A stretch of DNA of 64,000 nt from Clostridiales bacterium (lineage in GTDB: Bacteria > Bacillota > Clostridia > Lachnospirales > Lachnospiraceae): NCBI GenBank assembly GCA_018366495.1, contig JAGZHZ010000008.1, positions 41,491-105,490 on the forward strand. The letters are read 5' to 3'. Below are positions 18,996 to 27,415 of the stretch, piece after piece; the stretch's first letter is position 1, and each line of letters begins with the position of its first letter. The position numbers and the translations under genes are program-made. The notes under the pieces were generated by a model. That model worked only from the letters and a program-made list of their open reading frames with translations. It had not been told where the DNA came from and did not search any database.

Positions 18996-19038
18996 CTTGA
19001 CAACATCAAGTAATAAGTGTATGCTTGACATTGTCAAG
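18996..19038 (+). promoter_or_regulatory. Promoter with twin palindromic operators for the MarR/OYE operon
   Basis: Two near-identical 15-bp palindromes, CTTGACAACATCAAG (18996-19010) and CTTGACATTGTCAAG (19024-19038), lie 28 bp apart centre to centre. A promoter TTGACA (18997-19002), 17 bp, TATGCT (19020-19025) is built into them: the -35 is inside operator 1 and the -10 abuts operator 2. This suggests autorepression by the MarR protein encoded directly downstream. Confidence 0.75.
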
Positions 19039-19051
19039 TGGAGGTAAAAAA

Positions 19052-19462
19052 ATGTTTCGTACTTTATCTTATTATTCTTCTATATTTTATAAAGACTTCG
19101 TCAATTATACCAGCCAGGAACTGCAGACTTTAGGTCTCAATTATGGATCCTTATTTTTTCTTATCTATATTGGAAAAAATCCTGATTGTACACCATCAGA
19201 ACTCACAAAAGCACTACAGGTTGACTGGGGGCACTCACAGCGCAGCATTACAAAATTAGAAGAGTCTGGTTTTCTGACAAGGGAAAAATCCGACCGCAGT
19301 TATCACTTAAATTTAACTCCAAAAGGCTTGGAGGCATTTCAGCTCAGTCATCAGGTATTTTTTGACTGGGATGAAGCGAATCTTCAGTGTTTAACTGATA
19401 CAGAATATAAGGAACTGTTGAAATTATTGCAGAAAGTTGTCGATCAGAAAGGATGTGAATAA
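19052..19462 (+). CDS. MarR-family transcriptional regulator
   Basis: A 136-residue winged-helix regulator (PSELTKALQVDWGHSQRSITKLEESGFLTREKSDRSYHLNLTPKG, split across the recognition helix and wing). The ATG at 19052 is chosen because GGAGG lies 7 nt upstream; the in-frame ATG at 19025 would fall inside the second operator. It is followed at once by a flavin oxidoreductase gene, with the two stop/start codons 1 nt apart, so the pair is co-transcribed. The regulator probably senses the substrate of that enzyme. Confidence 0.9.
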   Translation: MFRTLSYYSSIFYKDFVNYTSQELQTLGLNYGSLFFLIYIGKNPDCTPSELTKALQVDWGHSQRSITKLEESGFLTREKSDRSYHLNLTPKGLEAFQLSHQVFFDWDEANLQCLTDTEYKELLKLLQKVVDQKGCE

Positions 19463-19463
19463 A

Positions 19464-20576
19464 ATGTATGATACCATATCAAGTCCAATCAATTATGGCG
19501 GCATTCATTTAAAAAACCGAATTATTTTTGCTCCCACAACGCTGGGTTTAAAAGAAGATGAATATTTTAGAAAAATACAGCAGATTGCCAGCGGAGGCTG
19601 TGCAATGATCATCATCGGCGACGTACCTGTCGGCAAACATGGTTTCGGTCCGAATCTTTTCTCAAAAAAAGGATTTGCCTATTATAAAAACTTAACTGAC
19701 ATCATTCACCAAGAAGGATGTCTGGTATGTGCTCAGCTTCATCAGTCCGATTCTAATATTAAAGCCATGCTGAAATACGTTCCAGGAGTCATGACAAAGA
19801 AAATCAGTCAGGAGCAGCTCCGCCCACTGCTCAACCAAGAAGTTAGTCCTTATATCTCTAATCTTTCAACAAAAAAAATTCATTCTATCATCTCCTCGTT
19901 TGGTGATGCCGCAGTGCTTGCCAAAAAATCCGGTTTTGATATGATTCAGATTCATGGCGACAGAATGTGCGGAAGTTTTGCTTCTTCTGTCTTTAACCAC
20001 CGCACAGATGAATACGGTGGCTGTATTGAAAATCGTGTCCGCTTTGCTGTAGAAGCTGTTCGTGCAGTCAGAACAGCGCTTCCTGATATTCCTATTGATT
20101 TCAAACTGGTTGTCCGTCAGGAAGATCCTCATTATGGAAATGCAGGTGTTTTGCCGGATGAACTTGGTGTGTTAGTTCCTCAATTAGAACAGGCAGGTGT
20201 CACAAGTTTCCATGTTACACTGGCAAACCATTCTTCTCTGACAGATACTATACCGCCTGCTTCTCATCCAGTTTTTGGATCAGAAGGATGTTTTCTGCCA
20301 TATTGCGATATGGTTCGGCGGTATACAAAACTTCCAATCTGTGGTGTGGGCGGTTTGACTTCTCCTGATTTTATAGAACAACAGCTTGCTTCAGGCCGTA
20401 TCAGCTGCGCTGCCATGAGCCGTCAGCTGATTGCTGATTCAGCTTGGCCTAATAAGGTAATCCAGAATCATCCTGAACAGGTCAAACGTTGTGTACGATG
20501 CAACAAAAAATGTCTTGGCGGTATGATGCAGCATCAAGGTGTCCATTGTATTTATGACAGTAAAACAGATAAATGA
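19464..20576 (+). CDS. NADH:flavin oxidoreductase, old yellow enzyme family, single-domain form
   Basis: A 370-residue FMN TIM-barrel protein. It shows SPINYGGIHLKNRIIFAPTTLG at the N-terminus in family order, the active-site segment VCAQLHQSDSN, the substrate-binding IQIHGDRMCGSFASSVFNHRTDEYGG, and GVGGLTSPDFIE. The C-terminus carries CVRCNKKCLGG followed by a further Cys, the usual [4Fe-4S] ligands of 2,4-dienoyl-CoA/enoate reductases. Those enzymes then continue into an FAD/NAD(P)H domain of about 280 residues. That domain is absent, and no remnant follows the stop. Electrons would therefore have to come from another protein. It probably reduces an activated alkene or a bile-acid-like substrate. 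Confidence 0.87.
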   Translation: MYDTISSPINYGGIHLKNRIIFAPTTLGLKEDEYFRKIQQIASGGCAMIIIGDVPVGKHGFGPNLFSKKGFAYYKNLTDIIHQEGCLVCAQLHQSDSNIKAMLKYVPGVMTKKISQEQLRPLLNQEVSPYISNLSTKKIHSIISSFGDAAVLAKKSGFDMIQIHGDRMCGSFASSVFNHRTDEYGGCIENRVRFAVEAVRAVRTALPDIPIDFKLVVRQEDPHYGNAGVLPDELGVLVPQLEQAGVTSFHVTLANHSSLTDTIPPASHPVFGSEGCFLPYCDMVRRYTKLPICGVGGLTSPDFIEQQLASGRISCAAMSRQLIADSAWPNKVIQNHPEQVKRCVRCNKKCLGGMMQHQGVHCIYDSKTDK

Positions 20577-20662
20577 TATCCTTGTTCTTTTTATTCATCC
20601 ATTGTCGTGAACTACCCATAAGCTAAAGCGAATGGAATTTTCTCGAAGTAACTTCAAAAAAT

Positions 20663-20710
20663 GCTAAGGACTGAAAACATACTGTTTCTATGTGTCCCTA
20701 GCACTTTTTT
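20663..20710 (+). terminator. Terminator after the OYE gene
   Basis: The hairpin arms GCTAAGGA (20663-20670) and TCCCTAGC (20695-20702) carry further pairing inside and are followed by six U. It probably works in both directions (pepT converges). Confidence 0.7.
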
Positions 20711-20748
20711 ATTTTTCTCAAGATCTTCCTATTAAAAAGATTTCTTGA

Positions 20749-21975
20749 CTATTTTTCTATTTCTGCATAAATCTTCACAAGTTCTATCATCATTCGAACT
20801 GCGAGTTCCATGCCTTCCACCGTAATATGCTCATATGGTCCATGAAACGCATATCCGCCTGTTCCAAGGTTCGGACACGGCAGTCCCATAAACGATAATC
20901 TTGCTCCATCTGTACCTCCTCTGATTGGAACAGTCACCGGTATCATTCCGACTTTTTCAGCCGCCTTTTTTGCATTGTCAATCAGATGAATACATGGTAC
21001 AATTTTTTCTTTCATATTGCGGTACTGCTCTTTTATTGTCACAGTCACCGTACCTTCTCCGTATTTCTCATTCAGCAGACGCTCAATATGGCGCATCATT
21101 TCCTGTCTGCATTCAAACATTTCTCCACTGTGGTCACGGATAATATACTTCATAACCGCATGTGTGACATCTCCTTCTATACTGCAGAGATGAAAAAATC
21201 CCTCATATCCGTCCGTATCTCTTGGTGTATCACCATTTGGAAGCATTTGATTGAATTCCATTGCAACAAGAGCCGCATTGATCATTGTGTCCTTGCTGCT
21301 TCCCGGATGTACATTAAATCCTTCAATTTCTACCGTTGCACCTGCTGCGTTAAAATTTTCATATTCAATCTCATTTTCAGCGCTTCCGTCCATCGTATAG
21401 GCAAAATCTGCCCCAAACTTTTCTACATCAAATCCGTCCGTTCCACGTCCTACTTCTTCATCCGGTGTAAACCCGATTACTACTTTTCCATGTGCCGTTT
21501 CACCTTTTAAGAGTTCTTCTGCTACTGTCATAATCTCAGCAATACCTGCTTTATCGTCCGCTCCCAAAAGTGTTGTTCCGTCAGTTGTGATTAAAGTTCT
21601 GCCGGCAAGTGAAGACAGGTGCGGAAAGTTCTGCGTAGAAAGTACACGTCCGCTTTCTCCCAATTTTACATCTTTGCCATCATAATTTTTAATAATCTGC
21701 GGTTTTATATTTTCCCCTGAAAAGTCCGGCGATGTATCCATATGTGCAATTAATCCAAGCGTAACGCTTTTTTCAAATCCTTCTGTTGCTGGAATTGTGC
21801 CATATACATAACATTTTTCATCTACATGCGCATCCTCAATTCCAATCATCTTCATTTCTTCTACCAGTTTTTTTGCTAGTGTAAATTGACGTTCACTGCT
21901 TGGTAAGGTGTCACTGTCTTCATCACTTGCAGTGTGCACACTGATATAATTTAATAGTCTTTCATATGCTTTCAT
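20749..21975 (-). CDS. pepT: Tripeptidase T (peptidase T)
   Basis: A 408-residue M20-family zinc aminotripeptidase acting on tripeptides in the cytoplasm. Metal-site motifs seen are LGLIAHMDTSPDFSG (His and catalytic Asp), TTLLGADDKAGIAE (bridging Asp), GFTPDEEVGRGTDGF (catalytic Glu pair), and the C-terminal GTGGYAFHGPYEHITVEGME. Dimerisation domain residues NVHPGSSKDTM lie between. The start at 21975 follows a GAGGAG box at 7 nt spacing and agrees with family N-termini (MKAYERLLNY). Confidence 0.95.
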   Translation of the reverse strand: MKAYERLLNYISVHTASDEDSDTLPSSERQFTLAKKLVEEMKMIGIEDAHVDEKCYVYGTIPATEGFEKSVTLGLIAHMDTSPDFSGENIKPQIIKNYDGKDVKLGESGRVLSTQNFPHLSSLAGRTLITTDGTTLLGADDKAGIAEIMTVAEELLKGETAHGKVVIGFTPDEEVGRGTDGFDVEKFGADFAYTMDGSAENEIEYENFNAAGATVEIEGFNVHPGSSKDTMINAALVAMEFNQMLPNGDTPRDTDGYEGFFHLCSIEGDVTHAVMKYIIRDHSGEMFECRQEMMRHIERLLNEKYGEGTVTVTIKEQYRNMKEKIVPCIHLIDNAKKAAEKVGMIPVTVPIRGGTDGARLSFMGLPCPNLGTGGYAFHGPYEHITVEGMELAVRMMIELVKIYAEIEK

Positions 21976-22012
21976 AAAGTCGCTCCTCTTTTTCATTTTT
22001 ATGTTGGAAACT

Positions 22013-22498
22013 TTATTTGTTATTTATATAATTAATCAGACCTTCTGCCTGAATAATCTTCTGCATAAATTCTGGAAATGCCTGTCCCTTAAACTGTGTC
22101 CCTTTCGTTCGATTATAAATTATTCCGCTGTCAAAGTCCACTTCCACTTCATCTCCGTCCTCAATGCCGGCAGCCGCTTCCTTACATTCAATAATCGGAA
22201 GACCGATATTAATAGCATTACGGTAGAAAATACGCGCAAACGTCTCTGCGATCACGCAGCTGATGCCGGAAGCTTTGATTGCAATCGGCGCATGTTCTCT
22301 CGAAGAACCACAGCCGAAATTTTTGTCCGCAACAATGATGTCACCTTTTTTCACTTTTTTTACAAACTCTTTATCAATGTCTTCCATACAATGTTCTGCC
22401 AGTTCTTCCGGAACAGAAGAATTCAGATATCTTGCCGGAATAATAACATCGGTATCTACATTGTCTCCATATTTAAAAACCAAACCTTTTGCTTTCAT
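22013..22498 (-). CDS. leuD: 3-isopropylmalate dehydratase small subunit
   Basis: A 161-residue swivel-domain subunit that pairs with LeuC to isomerise 2- to 3-isopropylmalate. Seen are FKYGDNVDTDVIIPARYL, FGCGSSREHAPIAIKASG (substrate recognition loop) and FYRNAINIGLPIIEC. It is the short LeuD type of anaerobes, matching the LeuC upstream. leuC ends 18 nt before the ATG; GAGGAG lies 8 nt upstream of the chosen ATG, and a GTG two codons earlier is less likely. leuB is not in the window. Confidence 0.95.
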   Translation of the reverse strand: MKAKGLVFKYGDNVDTDVIIPARYLNSSVPEELAEHCMEDIDKEFVKKVKKGDIIVADKNFGCGSSREHAPIAIKASGISCVIAETFARIFYRNAINIGLPIIECKEAAAGIEDGDEVEVDFDSGIIYNRTKGTQFKGQAFPEFMQKIIQAEGLINYINNK

Positions 22499-22516
22499 AA
22501 TCACTTCTCCTCATTC

Positions 22517-23785
22517 CTAATCATCTAATTCTTCCGGTGAAGAAATTTTTCCTGTGATGGCACTTGCCGCTGCAACTGCCGGGCTTGCCAGATAAATTTC
22601 AGAATCAATATGACCCATGCGTCCGACAAAATTTCTGTTCGTTGTGGAAACGCATCGTTCTCCTGCTGCAAGAATTCCCATATATCCTCCCAGACAAGGA
22701 CCGCACGTCGGCGTACTCACAATTGCTCCTGCCTGAATAAAAGTCTGAATCAATCCTTCCTCAATCGCCTGAAGATAAATTTTCTGTGTTGCCGGAATTA
22801 CAATACAGCGAACACCCTTTTTAACATGTTCTCCCTGCATCACTTCCGCTGCACAGCGCAGATCATCAATTCGTCCGTTAGTACAGGAACCGATTACGAC
22901 CTGATCAATCATGATATCTTCTGTGATCTCATCGATAGTCTTTGTATTTTCTGGAAGATGCGGAAAAGCCACGGTTGGTTTTAACTCGCTTAAATCTATT
23001 GTGTATTCTTCATCATAGACAGCATCTTCATCCGCTTCATACACTTCAAATTTTCTTATGGAATGTTCTTTCATATAGGCAATCGTAATATCATCTACCG
23101 GAAAAATACCATTTTTTCCTCCCGCCTCAATCGCCATATTTGCGATTGTAAACCGATCATCCATGGAAAGATTATGGATGCCTTCGCCTGTAAATTCCAT
23201 TGATTTATATAAAGCGCCATCCACCCCAATCATACCGATGATGTGCAGAATGATATCCTTTCCGCTGACCCATTTGGAAGGCATTCCGATCAGATTAAAT
23301 TTGATTGCAGAAGGTACTTTAAACCACGCCTTTCCTGTAGCCATACCTGCTGCCATATCTGTACTTCCCACACCTGTTGAAAAAGCTCCCAGAGCGCCGT
23401 ATGTGCATGTATGGGAATCAGCTCCAATTACTACATCCCCTGCAACTGTCAATCCTTTTTCCGGAAGCAGGGCATGTTCAATCCCCATCTCTCCCACATC
23501 AAAATAATTTGTGATATCATGGCGGCATGCAAATTCTCTGACACATTTACAGTGTTCAGCTGACTTGATATCTTTATTTGGCACAAAATGATCCATAACA
23601 AGAGCAATTTTTTCTTTGTCAAATACTCCATCTTTTTTAAATTTATCCATTTCATGAATTGCGACAGGAGAGGTGATATCATTTCCCAGTACCAAATCTA
23701 AGTCTGCCTCAATTAACTGTCCCGCCTCCACATATGGAAGTCCTGCATGAGCTGCAAGAATTTTTTGCGTCATTGTCATTCCCAT
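22517..23785 (-). CDS. leuC: 3-isopropylmalate dehydratase large subunit
   Basis: A 422-residue aconitase-family subunit with a [4Fe-4S] cluster. Cysteine ligands are visible in VIGSCTNGR (near residue 300) and TCGPCLGGYMGILAAGER (near residue 360). Other family motifs are GADSHTCTYGALGAFSTGVGSTD and DHFVPNKDIKSAEHCK. It is the shorter homoaconitase/isopropylmalate form. It heads the leuCD operon and is divergent from a LysR regulator that may control it. Confidence 0.95.
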   Translation of the reverse strand: MGMTMTQKILAAHAGLPYVEAGQLIEADLDLVLGNDITSPVAIHEMDKFKKDGVFDKEKIALVMDHFVPNKDIKSAEHCKCVREFACRHDITNYFDVGEMGIEHALLPEKGLTVAGDVVIGADSHTCTYGALGAFSTGVGSTDMAAGMATGKAWFKVPSAIKFNLIGMPSKWVSGKDIILHIIGMIGVDGALYKSMEFTGEGIHNLSMDDRFTIANMAIEAGGKNGIFPVDDITIAYMKEHSIRKFEVYEADEDAVYDEEYTIDLSELKPTVAFPHLPENTKTIDEITEDIMIDQVVIGSCTNGRIDDLRCAAEVMQGEHVKKGVRCIVIPATQKIYLQAIEEGLIQTFIQAGAIVSTPTCGPCLGGYMGILAAGERCVSTTNRNFVGRMGHIDSEIYLASPAVAAASAITGKISSPEELDD

Positions 23786-24176
23786 TTTCTATTTCCTCCT
23801 AAGCTTCAAAAAGCAGATTTTTTCCGTTTTTTTAATTTATTGCTATTATATCACAATTATTGCTATAATTAAAAGACATATAATCACTTTTTGTTATCAT
23901 ATTTTGTTATATCTATCATAACTAATAATTTTCGGCTAATATCTTACCTTTCCCTGTTTTAAAAACTACAATCAGCAATGTATTTTCTCTTGTCTTTTTG
24001 CTGCAAGAATTCAAACATAAATTTTTGTTTACTAAAAATATACTTCATGCCATCATACATACCATATTCTACTTTTTCTAATCATCCCTCTTTCCTTTTA
24101 TGGCAATTTATGATATCGTTTTGAAATAATAAGAAATATCTGTTTGTTTAAATAAGCACACTTGAAAGGACTTTCT
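23786..24176. promoter_or_regulatory. Divergent leuC / LysR intergenic region
   Basis: About 390 bp of AT-rich DNA between divergent genes. Close to leuC lie two copies of ATTGCTATTA/ATTGCTATAA (around 23840-23875) overlapping a TATAAT on the minus strand. They are placed like a LysR-type box plus leuC promoter. Nothing else recognisable is seen. Confidence 0.35.
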
Positions 24177-25073
24177 ATGGAACAAAATCTTACTCTATAT
24201 AAAATTTTTTATGAAGTTGCCAAAGCCGGCAATATTTCTCATGCTGCCAAAGAACTGTTTATTACTCAGCCGGCTGTCAGCAAGGGAATCCGCACATTGG
24301 AACACAATTTAAATATCAAGCTTTTTATTCGAACTTCCCGCGGTGTTCTCCTTACAGATGAAGGGAAACTGCTTTTTCAATATGTAAATGATGCAATGAA
24401 TGCAATCTCGTCAGCAGAATCTCTCCTTCATCGCCATGCGCAGCTTGGCATGGGTCATCTTCGGATCGGTGTCAGCACAACGCTGTGCAAATATCTGCTT
24501 ATGCCATATCTGCATCAGTTTGTCCTGCAATATCCTCATATTCAGATCTCCATTCATTGCCAGTCTTCTTTTCATACAATGAAATTGCTTGAGGAACATA
24601 AGCTAGATCTTGGTTTAATTGCAGAACCAGAATCTTCCCGCCCTTTTACTTTCCATAAAATTCAGGAAATTGAAGATATCTTTGTGGCAAGCCCCACTTA
24701 TCTTGACAACCTTCTTCTGCGCAGAGGCAAAACGATCGACTATCTCCAGTCTGCTACTTTAATGCTTTTAGATCGTGAGAATATGTCGCGCCAGTATATT
24801 GATGACTATTTGAAGCAAAATCAAATAAAAGCTTCAAATATCCTTGAAGCTTCCACAATGGATCTGTTGATTGAATTTTGCAAAATTGGAATAGGAATCG
24901 GATGTGTCATTAAAGAATTTGTATCAGAAGAACTTTCTACAGGTATATTGACTCAACTTCCACTTGATATCCCTATCCATAAACGTGATGTAGGATTTGC
25001 CTATCTGAAGCATACTTCAATCTCCCATGCCCTTTCTTCCTTTTTAGAAGTCTGTAAAATCTCTCCATTTTAA
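24177..25073 (+). CDS. LysR-family transcriptional regulator
   Basis: A 298-residue regulator. The N-terminal winged helix shows FYEVAKAGNISHAAKELFITQPAVSKGIRTLE (about residues 10-42). The effector-binding domain follows from about 90 (GHLRIGVSTTLCKYLLMPYL). Its position between divergent leuCD and convergent ilvC-ilvN makes control of branched-chain amino-acid genes plausible, but this is inferred from location only. AAAGGA lies 6 nt before the ATG; an earlier in-frame TTG has no such support. Confidence 0.9.
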   Translation: MEQNLTLYKIFYEVAKAGNISHAAKELFITQPAVSKGIRTLEHNLNIKLFIRTSRGVLLTDEGKLLFQYVNDAMNAISSAESLLHRHAQLGMGHLRIGVSTTLCKYLLMPYLHQFVLQYPHIQISIHCQSSFHTMKLLEEHKLDLGLIAEPESSRPFTFHKIQEIEDIFVASPTYLDNLLLRRGKTIDYLQSATLMLLDRENMSRQYIDDYLKQNQIKASNILEASTMDLLIEFCKIGIGIGCVIKEFVSEELSTGILTQLPLDIPIHKRDVGFAYLKHTSISHALSSFLEVCKISPF

Positions 25074-25130
25074 TTTTTATTCTAAAGAAAAAATATTTCA
25101 ATATATTTTGCCCCAACTCTTGACAAAGAG

Positions 25131-25178
25131 TCAAAAAGACAGCCATATCTCCTGGATATTTTCCTGAGATATGGCTGT
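25131..25178 (-). terminator. Terminator after ilvC
   Basis: A strong hairpin with 13-bp arms (ACAGCCATATCTC and complement, 25139-25178) is followed by CUUUUUG on the minus strand. Confidence 0.88.
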
Positions 25179-25195
25179 ATATATTCTTCATTTTA

Positions 25196-26215
25196 TTAAT
25201 TATTAATCAGTTTATCCTCGCCGTTCCAGCTATACAGTTTTCTGATCTCTTCTCCAACTACTTCTGAATCATGAGCTGCTGCTTTTGCACGCATTGCTTT
25301 AAAGTGAACCTGGCGTCCTGCCGGTGACATATCGAGCAAGAAGTCTTTTGCAAATGTTCCATCCTGAATATCAGACAGTACTTTTTTCATTGCTTTCTTT
25401 GTCTCTGGTGTGATAATCTTTGGTCCTGTAATATAGTCACCATACTCTGCTGTATTGGAAATAGAGTATCTCATTCCTTTAAATCCTGACTGATAGATCA
25501 GATCCACAATCAGTTTCATCTCATGAATACACTCAAAGTAAGCATTTCTTGGATCATATCCAGCTTCGCACAGTACTTCAAATCCTGTCTGCATCAATGC
25601 ACAAAGTCCTCCGCAAAGAACAGCCTGTTCACCAAAAAGATCTGTCTCTGTCTCTGTCTTAAATGTTGTCTCCAGAACACCTGCTCTTGCTCCGCCTAAA
25701 GCCAGTGCATATGCCAGTGCAAGATCCAGTGCTTTTCCTGTAGCATCCTGCTCCACTGCTACGAGGCAAGGAGTTCCTTTTCCAGCTACATACTCAGAAC
25801 GTACCGTATGTCCCGGTGCTTTTGGAGCGATCATTGTAACGTCTACATCCTTAGGAGGAACAATTGCTCCGTAATGAATGTTGAATCCATGTGCAAACAT
25901 CAGCATATTTCCTGCTTCCAGATTTGGCTCGATATCTTTTTTGTACATATCTGCCTGCAGTTCATCATTAATCAAAATCATAATAATATCTGCTTTTTTT
26001 GCAGCTTCTGCTGCTGTATATACTTCAAATCCCTGAGCTTCTGCTCTTGCCCATGATTTGCTTCCATTATAAAGACCTATGATCACATGACATCCAGAAT
26101 CTTTTAAGTTCAGAGCATGTGCATGTCCCTGGCTACCGTATCCAATAATAGCAATCGTTTTTCCTTCCAGCATAGAAAGGTTGCAATCTTCCTGATAGTA
26201 AATCTTTGCTGCCAT
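25196..26215 (-). CDS. ilvC: Ketol-acid reductoisomerase
   Basis: A 339-residue class I enzyme converting acetolactate to 2,3-dihydroxyisovalerate in valine/leucine/isoleucine synthesis. The Rossmann loop is GYGSQGHAHALNLKDSG near residue 24. Metal- and substrate-binding residues are in FGEQAVLCGG and in ECIHEMKLIVDL. The start at 26215 (MAAKIYY) lies 8 nt after GGAGG. ilvN is 79 bp upstream on the same strand, so the two may be co-transcribed. Confidence 0.95.
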   Translation of the reverse strand: MAAKIYYQEDCNLSMLEGKTIAIIGYGSQGHAHALNLKDSGCHVIIGLYNGSKSWARAEAQGFEVYTAAEAAKKADIIMILINDELQADMYKKDIEPNLEAGNMLMFAHGFNIHYGAIVPPKDVDVTMIAPKAPGHTVRSEYVAGKGTPCLVAVEQDATGKALDLALAYALALGGARAGVLETTFKTETETDLFGEQAVLCGGLCALMQTGFEVLCEAGYDPRNAYFECIHEMKLIVDLIYQSGFKGMRYSISNTAEYGDYITGPKIITPETKKAMKKVLSDIQDGTFAKDFLLDMSPAGRQVHFKAMRAKAAAHDSEVVGEEIRKLYSWNGEDKLINN

Positions 26216-26294
26216 CTTTTCTTCCTCCAAAATTAATTAGTATAATTATATTTGTTAAAGGTTATTTTTGAATAGCCTCTAGCGTACAAAAACA

Positions 26295-26792
26295 TTATAA
26301 GTAACGGACATCTGACGCTCCGCGCGACAATCCTGTAATTCCTGTGCGCGCCAGTTCCAGAATCTCATATCCATTCAGCAGATTGATAAACGCCTCCAGT
26401 TTTGACTGATCTCCAGTCAGCTCAATCACCAGAGAATCCACACTGACATCAATTACTTTTGCTCTGAATATATCTGCGATCGCAATCACACCGGAACGGT
26501 TTTCATTGTCTGCACGAACTTTCACCAAAATTAATTCACGGTTTACACTGCTGTTTTCTTCCAGTGTTTTTATGTCCACAACGTCAATCAGCTTTGCCAC
26601 CTGTTTCGTGATCTGATCTAAAATCTGCTCATCCCCGCTCACAACGACTGTCATTCTGGAATAGCGAGGATCTGCCGTCTCTCCTACAGTCAAACTGTCA
26701 ATATTATATCCTCTTCTGCTGAACAGGCCAGCAACGCGGCTCAAAACACCTGAGGTGTTGTCAACCAGCATGGATAACACTCTCTTTTTCAT
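26295..26792 (-). CDS. ilvN: Acetolactate synthase small (regulatory) subunit
   Basis: A 165-residue protein with an N-terminal ACT domain (VLSMLVDNTSGVLSRVAGLFSRRGYNIDSL, residues 3-35) and the C-terminal ALS-SSU domain. It binds valine and stimulates the catalytic subunit IlvB. ilvB is not adjacent, which is unusual because ilvBN are normally together. The start is set at MKKRVLSML, with GGAGGG 6 nt upstream. It probably forms an operon with ilvC. Confidence 0.93.
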   Translation of the reverse strand: MKKRVLSMLVDNTSGVLSRVAGLFSRRGYNIDSLTVGETADPRYSRMTVVVSGDEQILDQITKQVAKLIDVVDIKTLEENSSVNRELILVKVRADNENRSGVIAIADIFRAKVIDVSVDSLVIELTGDQSKLEAFINLLNGYEILELARTGITGLSRGASDVRYL

Positions 26793-26909
26793 AGCCGCCC
26801 TCCTTCTCTCTGAAAATTTCGTAACTTTTGTTGTATATTCTATCAATGATTATCCTCTTTGTCAATCATTAATTTACATCTTTATCACTCTAAAGTGTGC
26901 AAAAGGATG

Positions 26910-27335
26910 CTATTTTTTAGCATCCTCTGAACATTTCGTATATAGATTATAAAAGTATTGAATAATATCCCGACGTGTGATAATTCCAATAAAAGTTCGA
27001 TCATCATCAATCACAGGAATAAAGTTCTGATTCATAGAAGTCATCAAAAGGTCTTCCATATCACAGTTGACATTGACAGGATCATTGTACCATCGCCTTG
27101 GTACCTCGCACAGCGGAATATGTTCTGCCTTCTGAAGATCCAGCTGCAACGTGTCTTTAATGTAACGCAAAAGATCTCCTTCTGTCAATGTTCCCACATA
27201 GCATCCTTTTTTGTCAATAATCGGAATAGCGCTGTATTTATAGTATTCCATCTTTTCTAATGTCTGTCTGAGGGAAAAATCATCATACAGATACGCCACT
27301 TCATTTTTCGGTCTTAAAAAAAATAAGATATTCAT
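26910..27335 (-). CDS. CBS-domain protein (DarB/CbpB-like)
   Basis: A 141-residue protein made of one CBS pair: SLRQTLEKMEYYKYSAIPIIDKKGCYVGTLTEGDLLRY, then DLLMTSMNQNFIPVIDDDRTFIGIITRRDIIQYF. Free-standing CBS pairs of this size in Firmicutes bind adenine nucleotides, including c-di-AMP in DarB/CbpB. The ligand here is not shown by the sequence. It has no strong Shine-Dalgarno box, only AAAAGG with long spacing. Confidence 0.82.
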   Translation of the reverse strand: MNILFFLRPKNEVAYLYDDFSLRQTLEKMEYYKYSAIPIIDKKGCYVGTLTEGDLLRYIKDTLQLDLQKAEHIPLCEVPRRWYNDPVNVNCDMEDLLMTSMNQNFIPVIDDDRTFIGIITRRDIIQYFYNLYTKCSEDAKK

Positions 27336-27415
27336 TTTATTATTATTTACCTTTTAGTTTTCCTTTTTGTCATTTGTTTTATTTACTTGTTCTTTCACTG
27401 GGCAATGCCTATATC

